A stretch of DNA of 64,000 nt from Burkholderia sp. Ax-1719. Its GTDB lineage: Bacteria; Pseudomonadota; Gammaproteobacteria; Burkholderiales; Burkholderiaceae. Both the position numbers and the translations under genes were made by a program. The stretch lies in assembly GCF_011753055.1 (NCBI RefSeq), contig NZ_VWWJ01000006.1, forward strand, positions 124,001-188,000, written 5' to 3'. Positions 1-8,563 of this stretch are shown piece by piece. The notes under the pieces were generated by a model that worked only from the letters and a program-made list of their open reading frames with translations, did no database searches and was not told where the DNA came from. How positions within the stretch are numbered: position 1 is the first letter of the stretch; each line of letters opens with the position of its first letter.

Positions 1-72
1 TCCCCGAATCGCGGCTTCAAGTTCGCTTTCGGCGTGGTCGAGGGGGAGTTTGACTTCGGATAGACGTAACAT
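1..72 (-). CDS. N-terminus of an FAD-dependent oxidoreductase (partial)
   Basis: A reading frame opens on the minus strand at 72 and runs off the left edge, giving 24 residues that start MLRLSEVKLPLDHAESELEA. This opening resembles the N-terminus of the uncharacterised FAD-dependent dehydrogenases (COG2509), which begin with a similar 'I/L-KLPLDH' strand before the dinucleotide-binding fold. The fold itself lies outside the window, so the call rests on this short stretch only. The upstream region (73-289) holds no other gene that I can support. Confidence 0.5.
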   Translation of the reverse strand, partial: MLRLSEVKLPLDHAESELEAAIRG

Positions 73-289
73 GGGTGCCAGGGTGCGGTCGCCACGGGAA
101 TCGTGGCCGATCTGTATTTTATAAGCTCGTCGGCTTTCCAAATCGAACGAAGCCGGACGACGAAAACGCGAGCGCTTGCTTGAGCGTTGCTTGAGCCGTG
201 CTTGGCGGGAAGCAGCCGAGGGACGCTGCATTTCCGCGTTTCTCCGGGCGAGGCCCGAGGTTTCAATAGCGACCGGGCGGGAGAAAATG

Positions 290-323
290 AAAAAGGGGCT
301 ACAGGCCAATGGCGTGTAACCCC
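290..323 (-). terminator. Rho-independent terminator of tRNA-Pro
   Basis: Read on the minus strand, AGGGGTTACA pairs with TGTAGCCCCT (one G-U pair) across a short loop and is followed by a run of five T. It starts 11 bases after the encoded CCA end of the tRNA. Confidence 0.8.
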
Positions 324-333
324 TCGGTATTGC

Positions 334-410
334 TGGTCGGAGCGATAGGATTCGAACCTACGACCCTCTGATCCCAAATCAGATGCGCTACCAGGCTGCG
401 CTACGCTCCG
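334..410 (-). tRNA. tRNA-Pro(TGG)
   Basis: A 77-base cloverleaf on the minus strand. The acceptor CGGAGCG pairs with CGCTCCG, the D arm contains AGCGCAGCCTGGTAGCGC, and the T arm has GGTTCGAATCC. The anticodon stem-loop CTGATTTGGGATCAG has anticodon TGG. The discriminator is A and CCA is encoded (334-336 on the plus strand reads TGG). Overall close to bacterial proline tRNAs. Confidence 0.95.
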
Positions 411-543
411 ACGAATCGTGGATTGTATCGTCCCTTCGTCCGTCTCGTCAAATGGGTTTGAATCCGCGCCATAGATTTTCACCAGACTTCGGATCTTTCC
501 CTGAACAGTCCCTGAAAAACCTCCTTCCAGAAACCATCTCAAA

Positions 544-563
544 TACTGTATAAATATACAGGT
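544..563. promoter_or_regulatory. LexA (SOS) box of the imuA-imuB-dnaE2 operon
   Basis: The 16-mer ctgtataaatatacag (546-561), flanked by TA on the left, fits the CTG-N10-CAG LexA consensus with an AT-rich core, close to the ideal E. coli-type site. It lies 95 bp upstream of the imuA start in a gene-free region. This agrees with the known LexA control of ImuA-ImuB-DnaE2 cassettes. Confidence 0.85.
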
Positions 564-657
564 CGACGACGCCGCGCGAGGCGTCGTCCCCACGTCCTCG
601 TCATGCCCCATCCAGCGTCGGGCAGGGCGTCCTGTTTTCTTTTTTCAGAGCGCGATC

Positions 658-1479
658 ATGGCAGCAGCACTCCAGCTAGCGGCGACACATTTGCCGCCCC
701 GGCTGCAAAGCCGGATCTGGCAGGGTAATCAGCTCGGCGGCACGGGCATGCGCACGGTGTCGAGCGGCCATGCCGCGCTCGATGCGCTGCTGCCCGGCGC
801 GGGCTGGCCGTCGGGCAGTCTGACCGAGCTGCTGGTGGAGCAGGGCGGCATCGGCGAGATGCGTCTGGTTGCGCCCGCGCTGCGCGCGCTCACCGCGCAG
901 GGGCAGCATGTGCTGCTGGTCGCGCCACCGTGGCGGCCCTATGCGTGCGCACTCGAAGCGTGGGGGATCGCGCTCGATCGCCTCGTCTGGATTCGCGCGG
1001 CGGAGGACGAAGCGCCGTGGGCCGCCGAGCAGGCGCTCAAGCAGGACGGCATCGGCGCAGTGCTGCTGTGGCAGCCGAAGGCGCGCGCCGACGCGCTGCG
1101 CCGTCTGCAGGTCGCCGCACAGGATTCGCAGGCGCTGGCCTTTCTGGTGCGAGCGCCCGCGGCGCGCAGCCAGTCGTCGCCCGCGCCGCTGCGCATGGTC
1201 TGCACGCCGGTGCCGCCGCCCGAAGCGGATACGCGTCTGAATCGCCGTGAATGGATGCAGCACACCGGTGTCTGCGTCGATATTTTCAAGCGCCGCGGGC
1301 CGCCGCCCGCCCAGCCACTCGTCGTCACTTTGCCGCTGCAGGAGTCGGTGCTGCCCCAGCCGGGCGCAGCGCCGGTCATGCCGTGGCCCGGGGTCAATCA
1401 TGCTGTGGATCGCCGTCACCTTGCCGTTGTTGCCGCTGGAGGCCGTCAGGCCGCCGCTTCCGTCGCCCGGGTCGTGTGA
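658..1479 (+). CDS. imuA: ImuA, translesion synthesis-associated protein
   Basis: A 273-residue protein of the ImuA family, a RecA/SulA-like accessory factor of the ImuA-ImuB-DnaE2 mutasome. The N-terminal part contains the typical 'PGAGWPSGSLTELL' strand-loop, with a degenerate nucleotide-binding loop around residues 61-66 (EQGGIG). The identification comes mainly from this segment and from its position directly before imuB and dnaE2. The start at 658 is the first ATG after the LexA box; no strong ribosome-binding site is visible. The last 26 codons overlap imuB in another frame, which is longer than usual, so the C-terminal tail may be specific to this lineage. Confidence 0.88.
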   Translation: MAAALQLAATHLPPRLQSRIWQGNQLGGTGMRTVSSGHAALDALLPGAGWPSGSLTELLVEQGGIGEMRLVAPALRALTAQGQHVLLVAPPWRPYACALEAWGIALDRLVWIRAAEDEAPWAAEQALKQDGIGAVLLWQPKARADALRRLQVAAQDSQALAFLVRAPAARSQSSPAPLRMVCTPVPPPEADTRLNRREWMQHTGVCVDIFKRRGPPPAQPLVVTLPLQESVLPQPGAAPVMPWPGVNHAVDRRHLAVVAAGGRQAAASVARVV

Positions 1480-3025
1480 GCACGAGGCGCTGGCTGCAGG
1501 ACAAAGCGACGAAAGCGCGCCCGAACGCTGCTACGCGCTCGCCGATCACGCGCGCATCGTGATCGCCGATCGCGACGCGTTTCGCCTGGGCGTGCATCCC
1601 GGCGCCACGCGCGCACATGCGCTCGCGCTGGCGCCGGGCCTCGTGCTGCTCGAACCCGATGCGACGCGCGAGACGCGCACGTTCGAGGCGCTCGCGCTCG
1701 CGCTGCTCGCCTATACGCCGCGGGTGTCGCTGGCGCAGTCCCATACGCTGTTGCTCGAAGTGGGCTCCGGCTTGCGCCTGTTCGGCGGTGTGCGCGCGCT
1801 GCTCGCCAAGGTCGCGGCCACGGTGGCCGACTGCGGCCACGCCGCGCGCATCGCCTGTGCGCCGACCGCGTGGGGCGCGTGGACGCTCGCGCAGGCGCAT
1901 GCAAGCGCGGGCGCGCACACCGCGCGGCGCTTTCACGTGCTCAAGGACAGCACGCTCGCGCGTGCGCTCGACGCCTTGCCGGTTACGCTCGCGCCGTTCG
2001 CCGCGCAGCACGAGCACGCGCTCACGCAGATTGGCTGCGCGACGCTCGGCGATCTGCGGCGCTTGCCGCGTGACGGCATCGTGCGGCGTTTCGGCGATGG
2101 CGTGCTCGCGTGGCTCGCGCAGGCGCGCGGCGAGACGCCCGATCCGCGTGCGTGGTTCACCGCGCCGCCATCGTTTCATGCCGCGCTCGAATTGCAGGCG
2201 CGGGTGGAAAGCGCCGACGCGCTGCTGTTCGCCGCGCGCCGTCTGGTGATGCAGCTGGCGGGCTGGCTCGCCGTGCAGCATGGCGCGTTGAGCGGCTTCG
2301 AACTGCGGCTGGAGCACGAGCTGGCGTCGCGCCATGCGTCGCGCACGTCGAGTCTGCGGCTCACGTGGGCCGCGCCTTCGCGCGACGCCGACCATCTGCT
2401 GTGGCTGCTGCGCGAAAAGCTCAACCAGACCGAGTTGATTGCGCCCGTGATCGGCCTCGCGCTGGTCGCCGATCAGGTGAGCGAGTACGCGCCGCCCACC
2501 GACACGCTGTTCCCGTCGCCCGAGGCGTCGGATGCGTCGCTGGCGCAGCTGTTCGAGCGCATCGGCGCGCGCATCGGCGAGCAGAACGTGTTGCAGCTGT
2601 TCGTCGAGGACGATCATCGGCCCGAGCATGCGATGTCGGCGCGAACTTATCGGTCACCTGCGCGTGCGCCCGCGCGCCGCCAGGCTCAGCGCAAATCGCG
2701 CAAGTCGAACGTGCAGGCCGCAGCGCCGGACGACAGCGCGCCGGTGCAGAGCGCCTTCGATCTGCCCGAGGTGCCGCTGCCGACGCAGCCGCGTCCCGCG
2801 TGGCTGCTCGAAAAGCCGCTCAAGCTGGCCACGCGCGACGACCGGCCGGTTTATCGGCGTCCGCTCAAGACGCTCACGCGCACCGAGCGTATCGAGGCGG
2901 GCTGGTGGGACGGCGAGGGCGTCGGGCGCGACTACTACGTGGCCGCCGACGATCAAGGCCGCATGTTCTGGCTCTACCGCGAGCGCATCGGCGGCCAGTG
3001 GTATCTGCAAGGCTTGTTTGGCTGA
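1400..3025 (+). CDS. imuB: ImuB, Y-family polymerase-like mutasome subunit
   Basis: A 541-residue Y-family DNA polymerase homologue. I set the start at the ATG at 1400 because MLWIAVTLPLLPLEAV is the usual N-terminus of ImuB. An upstream extension in the same frame would merely shadow imuA. ImuB proteins lack the catalytic acidic residues of Pol IV and act as a hub linking DnaE2, ImuA and the beta clamp. Here too, the region equivalent to the first Y-family acidic motif reads TLPLLPLEAV, without the expected aspartate. The little-finger and C-terminal part (about residues 300-541) ends in a conserved 'WWDGEGVGRDYYVA' segment. Translation of dnaE2 starts 15 bp downstream. Confidence 0.92.
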   Translation: MLWIAVTLPLLPLEAVRPPLPSPGSCEHEALAAGQSDESAPERCYALADHARIVIADRDAFRLGVHPGATRAHALALAPGLVLLEPDATRETRTFEALALALLAYTPRVSLAQSHTLLLEVGSGLRLFGGVRALLAKVAATVADCGHAARIACAPTAWGAWTLAQAHASAGAHTARRFHVLKDSTLARALDALPVTLAPFAAQHEHALTQIGCATLGDLRRLPRDGIVRRFGDGVLAWLAQARGETPDPRAWFTAPPSFHAALELQARVESADALLFAARRLVMQLAGWLAVQHGALSGFELRLEHELASRHASRTSSLRLTWAAPSRDADHLLWLLREKLNQTELIAPVIGLALVADQVSEYAPPTDTLFPSPEASDASLAQLFERIGARIGEQNVLQLFVEDDHRPEHAMSARTYRSPARAPARRQAQRKSRKSNVQAAAPDDSAPVQSAFDLPEVPLPTQPRPAWLLEKPLKLATRDDRPVYRRPLKTLTRTERIEAGWWDGEGVGRDYYVAADDQGRMFWLYRERIGGQWYLQGLFG

Positions 3026-3040
3026 TTTTCACAACGCGTC

Positions 3041-6000
3041 ATGTCTAATCGTGGAGCGGGCGCATCGTTGCCCGCGCAACCTTCATCGTCATCGCCATCA
3101 CCGGCACAGTTGCCGGAGTATGCGGAACTGCACTGCCTGACCAATTTCACGTTCCTGCGCGGCGCGTCGCGCCCGAACGAACTGGTCGAGCAGGCGATCC
3201 AGCACGGCTACAGCGCGCTCGCCATCACCGATGAATGCTCGTTCGCGGGCGTCGTGCGCGCCTGGAGCGCGCTCAGGGATTTCGACGAGGCGCGCCGCAA
3301 GGCCCACGAAGCCGCCGCGCGCGCCACGCCCTTCGTTCCTTCGCTGCAACTGCTGATCGGCAGCGAACTGAATCTCGTCGATGAAAGCGGGGGCAGCGAT
3401 GAAAGCGGCGGCGAACCGTTCTGCACGCTCGTTGCGATCGCGATGAATCGCGAGGGCTACGGCAACCTCTGCGAGCTGATCACGCTCGCGCGTTCGCGGG
3501 CGGACAAAGGCCACTACCGCCTGCATCCAGCCGACTTCACCGATCCGCAAGCCGATAGCACCCATCTGCGCCATCTGCGCGACTGCGTGCTGCTGCTGGT
3601 GCCGCAGCGCACCGCCACGCTTGCGCAGACGCTTCGTGCCGCGCACTGGCTCGCGGGCTTCGCGAGCGGACGCGCGTGGCTCGCGCTCGAACTCTGGCAG
3701 ACCGGCGGCGACGATACGCAGATCGAAGTGCTGCGCCACGTTTCGCAGGAAAGCGGCTTGCCGCTCGTCGCGGCGGGCGGCGTGCTGATGCATGCGCGTT
3801 CGCGCAAGCCTTTGCAGGACACGCTGAGCGCGGTGCGCATCGGCAAGCCGCTGGCGTCGTGCGGCCGGGCGCTGGAACCGAATGCGGAACGTCATCTGCG
3901 CTCGCGCGTGCGCCTGAGCGCGCTCTATCCGCGCGATACGCTCGATGCGACGCTGGAGGTCGCGCGCCGCTGCACCTTCGACCTGGGCGAGCTGGCCTAC
4001 GAATATCCCGAAGAACTGGTCCCTGCCGACGAAACGCCCGCCACCTGGCTGCGCAAACTGGTGATGCAGGGCGCGGCCGAGCGCTGGCCCGATGGCATGA
4101 CGCCCAAACGCGAAAGCCAGATCGAGCAGGAACTCGGGCTGATCGCCGAACTGCAATACGAAAAGTATTTTCTGACCGTGCACGACATCGTGCGCTTCGC
4201 GCGCGAGCAGAACATTCTTTGCCAGGGACGCGGCTCGGCGGCGAATTCGGTCGTGTGTTTCTGCCTCAAAATCACCGAAATCGATCCGGTGCGCATGAAC
4301 ATGCTGGTCGCGCGTTTTCTGTCGCGGGCGCGCAATGAGCCGCCGGACATTGACGTCGATTTCGAGCATCAGCGTCGCGAAGAAGTCATCCAGTACATCT
4401 ATCGCAAATACGGCACGCGTCGCGCCGCGCTCGCGGCCACGCTCATCACCTATCGCTCGCGCAGTGCGTTGCGCGATGTGGGCAAGGCGCTCGGGCTCGA
4501 CAACACGCTGGTCGAAAAACTCTCGGGCGCGCATCAGTGGTGGGACGGTCCCGATTCGATTGCGCATCATCTGCAGGAAGCGGGGTTCTCGCCCGATTCG
4601 CCCGTCACGCAGCAACTGATCCGCCTCACGCGCGAGCTGCGCGGCTTTCCGCGCCATCTCTCGCAGCACGTGGGCGGCTTCGTGATCGCGCGCGACAAGC
4701 TCTCGCGGCTCGTGCCGATCGAGAACGCGGCCATGAAAGACCGCTACGTGATCGAGTGGGACAAGGACGATATCGACGCGCTGCGTCTGCTCAAGGTGGA
4801 CGTGCTGGCGCTCGGCATGCTTTCGGCGATCCGGCGCTCGCTCGAATTCGTGGCGCTGCGGCGCGGGCTGCCGCAGTTCGGCGTGAAGGACATTCCCATC
4901 GAGGATCCGGCGGTCTACACGATGTGCAGCCACGCGGATACGGTCGGCGTATTCCAGATCGAATCGCGCGCGCAGCAGAGCATGTTGCCGCGCCTGCGCC
5001 CGCGCACCTATTACGACCTCGTGATCCAGGTGGCGATCGTGCGGCCCGGGCCGATCCAGGGTGACATGGTGCATCCGTATCTCAAGCGCCGGCATGGCGA
5101 GGAGCGCGTGGAGTACGCCAAGGACGAACTGCGGCCGGTGCTCGAACGCACGCTGGGCGTGCCGATCTTCCAGGAGCAGGTGATGCATCTGGCGATGGTC
5201 GCCGCCGACTATTCCGGCGAGGAAGCCGACAAGCTGCGCCGCGCGATGGCGGCGTGGCGGCGCGACGGCAATCTGAAGCCGTATCAGGACGATTTGACCC
5301 AACGCATGGTGCACAAGGGATATTCGAAGGAATTCGCCGACCGCATCTGCAAGCAGATCGAAGGTTTCGGCGATTACGGCTTTCCGGAAAGCCATGCGGC
5401 CAGTTTCGCGCTGCTCGTCTACACGAGTTCGTGGCTCAAGCGCTACGAGCCTGCGGCGTTTCTGGCGGGGCTCCTCAACAGTCAGCCGCTGGGCTTCTAT
5501 TCGCCGTCGCAACTCGTGCAGGATGCGAAGCGCCACGGTGTGCCGGTGCGCGCGCCCGATATCGGGATCAGCGCGTGGGAATCCGTGCTGGAGGCGCGCG
5601 GCAAACCGGGCGTGCGTCTGGACGACGACACCGCGCGCGTACGCCGCACGCGGGTCGCGCATTACCGTGCGCGTCTGCAGGCCGCCGTGGCGCGTCGCGG
5701 CGTGCCGCGTCTGGGCGAGCTGATGCGCCGTCATCGATGTATCGAACGTCTGCGCGCCGCGCAGGCGCCCGAGCATTACGGCAGCGGCGGCCCGGCGGTG
5801 CGGCTGGGTTTTAGCCTCATCAAGGGCTTTTCGGAAGACGCCGCGCGGCGCGTGATCGCGGCCCGCGCGCAGGCGCCATTCGCCGATGTCGATGACCTCG
5901 CGCGCCGCGCCGCGCTCACGCGCCGCGAACTGGAAGCGCTGGCGGGAGCCAACGCGCTCGCGAGCATCGCGGGCCACCGGCGCGAGGCGTGGTGGGCCGT

Positions 6001-6496
6001 GACCGCGCAGCATGCGGTGCCCGCGCTACTGCGCGATGCGCCCGTGGCCGAGGCGCGCATCGACTTGCCGCGCGCGTCCGAAGGCGCGGAAATCGTCGCC
6101 GATTACGCGAGCCTGCGTCTCACGCTCAATCGCCATCCGCTCGAACTGCTGCGCGAGGGGCTGGCGAAGCAGCGTTTTCTCAGCGCGGCGCAACTGGCGC
6201 TGTGCCGCCACGGCAAGCCTGCGCGCGTGTGCGGCATCGTCACGGTGCGGCAGCGGCCCGGCACGGCCAAAGGCACCATCTTCGTGTCGCTTGAGGACGA
6301 AACCGGCTCGGTCAATGTGATCGTGCATGCGGCGCTGGTGGAGAAGCAGCGCAAGGAATTGCTGGGCGCGTCGCTGCTGGCGGTGGCGGGCGTGGTGCAG
6401 CGCGAAGGCGAGGTGGTGCATCTGGTGGCGAAGCGGCTGGAGGACCATAGCCGTTTGCTCGGACGTCTGGCGACGCAGAGCCGCGATTTTCATTAA
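3041..6496 (+). CDS. dnaE2: DnaE2, error-prone DNA polymerase III alpha subunit
   Basis: A 1,151-residue C-family polymerase, the expected length for DnaE2. An N-terminal PHP domain starts at about residue 26 (YAELHCLTNFTFLRGAS). The palm contains the metal-binding PDIDVDFE motif at about residues 435-442. The catalytic core continues through 'GFVIARDKLSRLVPIE' and 'FPESHAASFALLVYTSS'. A helix-hairpin-helix region and an OB fold occupy the C-terminus. DnaE2 carries out SOS-induced mutagenic lesion bypass together with ImuA and ImuB. It is the third gene of the LexA-controlled operon. Confidence 0.96.
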   Translation: MSNRGAGASLPAQPSSSSPSPAQLPEYAELHCLTNFTFLRGASRPNELVEQAIQHGYSALAITDECSFAGVVRAWSALRDFDEARRKAHEAAARATPFVPSLQLLIGSELNLVDESGGSDESGGEPFCTLVAIAMNREGYGNLCELITLARSRADKGHYRLHPADFTDPQADSTHLRHLRDCVLLLVPQRTATLAQTLRAAHWLAGFASGRAWLALELWQTGGDDTQIEVLRHVSQESGLPLVAAGGVLMHARSRKPLQDTLSAVRIGKPLASCGRALEPNAERHLRSRVRLSALYPRDTLDATLEVARRCTFDLGELAYEYPEELVPADETPATWLRKLVMQGAAERWPDGMTPKRESQIEQELGLIAELQYEKYFLTVHDIVRFAREQNILCQGRGSAANSVVCFCLKITEIDPVRMNMLVARFLSRARNEPPDIDVDFEHQRREEVIQYIYRKYGTRRAALAATLITYRSRSALRDVGKALGLDNTLVEKLSGAHQWWDGPDSIAHHLQEAGFSPDSPVTQQLIRLTRELRGFPRHLSQHVGGFVIARDKLSRLVPIENAAMKDRYVIEWDKDDIDALRLLKVDVLALGMLSAIRRSLEFVALRRGLPQFGVKDIPIEDPAVYTMCSHADTVGVFQIESRAQQSMLPRLRPRTYYDLVIQVAIVRPGPIQGDMVHPYLKRRHGEERVEYAKDELRPVLERTLGVPIFQEQVMHLAMVAADYSGEEADKLRRAMAAWRRDGNLKPYQDDLTQRMVHKGYSKEFADRICKQIEGFGDYGFPESHAASFALLVYTSSWLKRYEPAAFLAGLLNSQPLGFYSPSQLVQDAKRHGVPVRAPDIGISAWESVLEARGKPGVRLDDDTARVRRTRVAHYRARLQAAVARRGVPRLGELMRRHRCIERLRAAQAPEHYGSGGPAVRLGFSLIKGFSEDAARRVIAARAQAPFADVDDLARRAALTRRELEALAGANALASIAGHRREAWWAVTAQHAVPALLRDAPVAEARIDLPRASEGAEIVADYASLRLTLNRHPLELLREGLAKQRFLSAAQLALCRHGKPARVCGIVTVRQRPGTAKGTIFVSLEDETGSVNVIVHAALVEKQRKELLGASLLAVAGVVQREGEVVHLVAKRLEDHSRLLGRLATQSRDFH

Positions 6497-6544
6497 GCGT
6501 GGGGAAGGGCGCGCGGCGTTGAGTTTGCCGCGCGCCAGAAAGCC

Positions 6545-7471
6545 TTATGCCTGCGGATGCTCCGCCTCGAACGCATCGAGCACGGCGCGAATGCCCCCAT
6601 CGAACGGCGTGCGGCGGCCGATGCCCAACGCTTCCAGCCGTCCCGAATCGAGATGGCAGTCGCGCGGACGCGGCGTGGCGTCGGCGGGCTTGGTCTGCGC
6701 GATCAGGTTCGCGTCGATGCCGAGCGCACGCGCGATGCGCAGCGCGATCTCGTACTTGGTCATCGGCTCGTCGCCGGACCATTGCGCGAGGCCGCGCACG
6801 GCGTCACCATCGGCGCAGCGCGTGAGCAGTTCGCGGATCACGAACGCCACGTCCGGCGTGAAGGTGGGGTAGCGCGTGGCCCACGCGTCCATCACCGCGC
6901 CCACATGCCCGGTTTGCGCGGACGCGCGGATCGCAGGCACGAGGCTCGTCACCGCCGATTCCTGCCAGGCGACGATCGGCCCGTAGAGCAGCGGCAGACG
7001 CAGCACGAGGGCGTTATCGGTGGCGTCGAGCAGCGCGCGCTCGCCTTCGAGCTTGCTGTGGCCGTAGGCGTTGAGCGGATTCGGCGTGGACTCGGGCAGA
7101 TAGGGCGGAGTGCTGCCGTCGAACACGTAGTCGGTGGAAATCGACAGCACCCACGCATTGCGTGCTTTTACTGCCTTCGCCGCCGCCGCGAAGTGGCGCA
7201 CGGCGTCGACGTTGAGTGCGCGCGCCGCAGCGGGATCGTGCTCGCAGACATCGGGACGGCGCTCGGCGGCGGCGATCACGATGGCGTCAGGCGCTTCGCG
7301 TGCCACGAAATCACTGACCGCGCGCGCATCGCGCACATCGAGCGCAACCTGCTGCGGACCCACGCGACTGAAGGCCGTCTGCACGACCTGCCAGCCGGTT
7401 TGCGTCTGAAGCTCACGCACGAGCGCGCGACCGAGCAAGCCGGACGCGCCGATGATGGCGACCTTGAACAT
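6545..7471 (-). CDS. SDR-family NAD(P)-dependent sugar reductase, RmlD-like
   Basis: A 308-residue extended-SDR protein starting MFKVAIIGASGLLGRAL, with the glycine-rich NAD(P) loop GASGLLG. The active-site tyrosine and lysine lie in YGHSK near residue 135, preceded by the STDYVFDG motif. These are hallmarks of dTDP-4-dehydrorhamnose reductase (RmlD) and of the related methionine-adenosyltransferase beta-like proteins. There are no other rhamnose genes beside it, so the RmlD role is doubtful and a general sugar or cofactor reductase is equally possible. It lies 15 bp after copZ on the same strand, so the two may be co-transcribed. Confidence 0.75.
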   Translation of the reverse strand: MFKVAIIGASGLLGRALVRELQTQTGWQVVQTAFSRVGPQQVALDVRDARAVSDFVAREAPDAIVIAAAERRPDVCEHDPAAARALNVDAVRHFAAAAKAVKARNAWVLSISTDYVFDGSTPPYLPESTPNPLNAYGHSKLEGERALLDATDNALVLRLPLLYGPIVAWQESAVTSLVPAIRASAQTGHVGAVMDAWATRYPTFTPDVAFVIRELLTRCADGDAVRGLAQWSGDEPMTKYEIALRIARALGIDANLIAQTKPADATPRPRDCHLDSGRLEALGIGRRTPFDGGIRAVLDAFEAEHPQA

Positions 7472-7486
7472 GGCGCGCGCCTCGCG

Positions 7487-7690
7487 TCAGGCGGAAGTGG
7501 CCGTGACGGTGTAGCCGGCATCGTCGATGGCGGCCTTGAGCACATCGGCGCTCTGGTTCGATTCGACGCTCACGCGGCCCGCGGCCAGATCGATCTGGAC
7601 CTTCGCGGCGGCGTCCTGCTCGTGGATCGCGCGCGTGACGGCGCCGACGCAGTGCTGGCAGCTCATGCCTTCGACGTTGAACTGGATCAT
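7487..7690 (-). CDS. copZ: Copper chaperone, heavy-metal-associated domain
   Basis: A 67-residue single HMA domain. The metal site is GMSCQHC at residues 8-14, giving the CxxC copper ligand pair, and the ferredoxin-like fold is complete. Such proteins carry Cu(I) in the cytoplasm to a CopA ATPase and to CueR. No CopA is visible nearby. The divergent neighbour is a CueR-type regulator, which supports a copper role. Confidence 0.9.
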   Translation of the reverse strand: MIQFNVEGMSCQHCVGAVTRAIHEQDAAAKVQIDLAAGRVSVESNQSADVLKAAIDDAGYTVTATSA

Positions 7691-7773
7691 GGTGAATTCC
7701 TTTTGACTGAGAACGGTGGAAAAAGCGTCGCCCGATTATGCCAGCGGTGTTCCGGCTGACCGGGCGAGGCGGC

Positions 7774-7804
7774 TGGACCTTCCCATAGTGGGAAGGTGTA
7801 GGAT
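7774..7804 (+). promoter_or_regulatory. CueR operator within a 19-bp-spacer promoter
   Basis: A 21-bp inverted repeat, ACCTTCCC-N5-GGGAAGGT (7777-7797), matches the classical CueR box. On the plus strand it sits between TGGACC (7774-7779) and TAGGAT (7799-7804) with a spacer of exactly 19 bp, the diagnostic geometry of MerR-family activation. The promoter points toward cueR. The minus-strand reading gives no acceptable -10 for copZ. Confidence 0.8.
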
Positions 7805-7834
7805 CAAAAAATCGGCAAATTGCAGGAGAGCAGC

Positions 7835-8251
7835 ATGAATATCGGCGAAGCGGCGCGCGCCTCGGGCGTGACGGCAAAAATGATCCGCTACTACGAGAGC
7901 GTGGACCTGATTGCGCCCAAGGCGCGCACGGAGGCGGGCTACCGCGTCTACGGGATGGAGGAGGTCCACGCGCTGCGCTTTATCCGACAGGCGCGGCGGC
8001 TGGGCTTTCTCGTCGACGATATCCGCCGGCTGCTGGCGCTGTGGCACGACCGCTCGCGCGCCAGCGCCGAAGTGAAGGCCATCGCGCTCGAACATGTGGC
8101 CGAGCTCGACCAGCGTATCGCCGAACTCACGCAGATGCGCGACACGCTGCGTCATCTTGCGGCGCATTGTCACGGCGACGACCGTCCGGACTGCCCAATC
8201 ATCGAAGGCCTCGCCGACCCGGACACGGTTGCACACGTCGCTAATGCTTGA
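7835..8251 (+). CDS. cueR: CueR, Cu(I)-responsive MerR-family regulator
   Basis: A 138-residue MerR-type activator. The start at 7835 (MNIGEAARASGVTAKMIRYY) follows an AGGAGAG ribosome-binding site and gives the standard MerR N-terminus. A winged-helix domain (about residues 1-70) is followed by the dimerisation helix. The metal-binding loop HCHGDDRPDC places two cysteines seven residues apart, as in CueR, rather than the three-cysteine pattern of MerR. It probably controls its own promoter and the copper chaperone across the 144-bp gap. Confidence 0.92.
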   Translation: MNIGEAARASGVTAKMIRYYESVDLIAPKARTEAGYRVYGMEEVHALRFIRQARRLGFLVDDIRRLLALWHDRSRASAEVKAIALEHVAELDQRIAELTQMRDTLRHLAAHCHGDDRPDCPIIEGLADPDTVAHVANA

Positions 8252-8563
8252 GGTTGCGCAATTTTTCGGCAAAAGGTGCAACCCTGTCGCGCAGGAGATC
8301 GCAACTTTTGCGTTTTCCTGCACAATGTTGGTGCGTAATTCTGCAGGATTTGCAAACTCCGCAAGAGTTGTCCTAAAAATCTGCCGATAAATCATGATGT
8401 TGCCCGATATCCGTCATGCACCATTCCAGATTGGAATGCACTGTATGCGAGCAATTCACTGGAAAAATCAGGTGCAACCGCTATAATGCGGGTTATCCCT
8501 TACGAGGGTAATCCCTGATGCAAATCCACCGGGGATACTTCCCGATCCTTGGAGAACACCATC
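8252..8563 (+). promoter_or_regulatory. Gene-free region with inverted repeat, -10 box and structured leader
   Basis: No protein gene is supported in this 312-bp gap. It contains a GGTTGC/GCAACC pair just after cueR (around 8257-8286) without a T run. A perfect 7-bp inverted repeat CATTCCA-gat-TGGAATG lies at 8422-8438. A TATAAT box sits at 8482-8487 without a convincing -35. Between that box and the DUF3563 start are two small potential hairpins, ATCCCT/AGGGTAAT and ATCCC/GGGGAT. The layout suggests a regulated promoter with a structured 5' leader for the downstream mini-protein. Confidence 0.5.

Noticed and set aside
3098..6013. A 971-residue open frame on the minus strand opposite dnaE2
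   Set aside because: It is the antisense shadow of a high-GC gene. It is rich in Arg/His/Gln with no family motif, while dnaE2 is fully supported on the plus strand.
8490..8545. Guanidine-II (mini-ykkC) riboswitch before DUF3563
   Set aside because: One hairpin has a TACGA loop, but the second hairpin lacks the ACGR loop, and the downstream gene is not a guanidine exporter or carboxylase.
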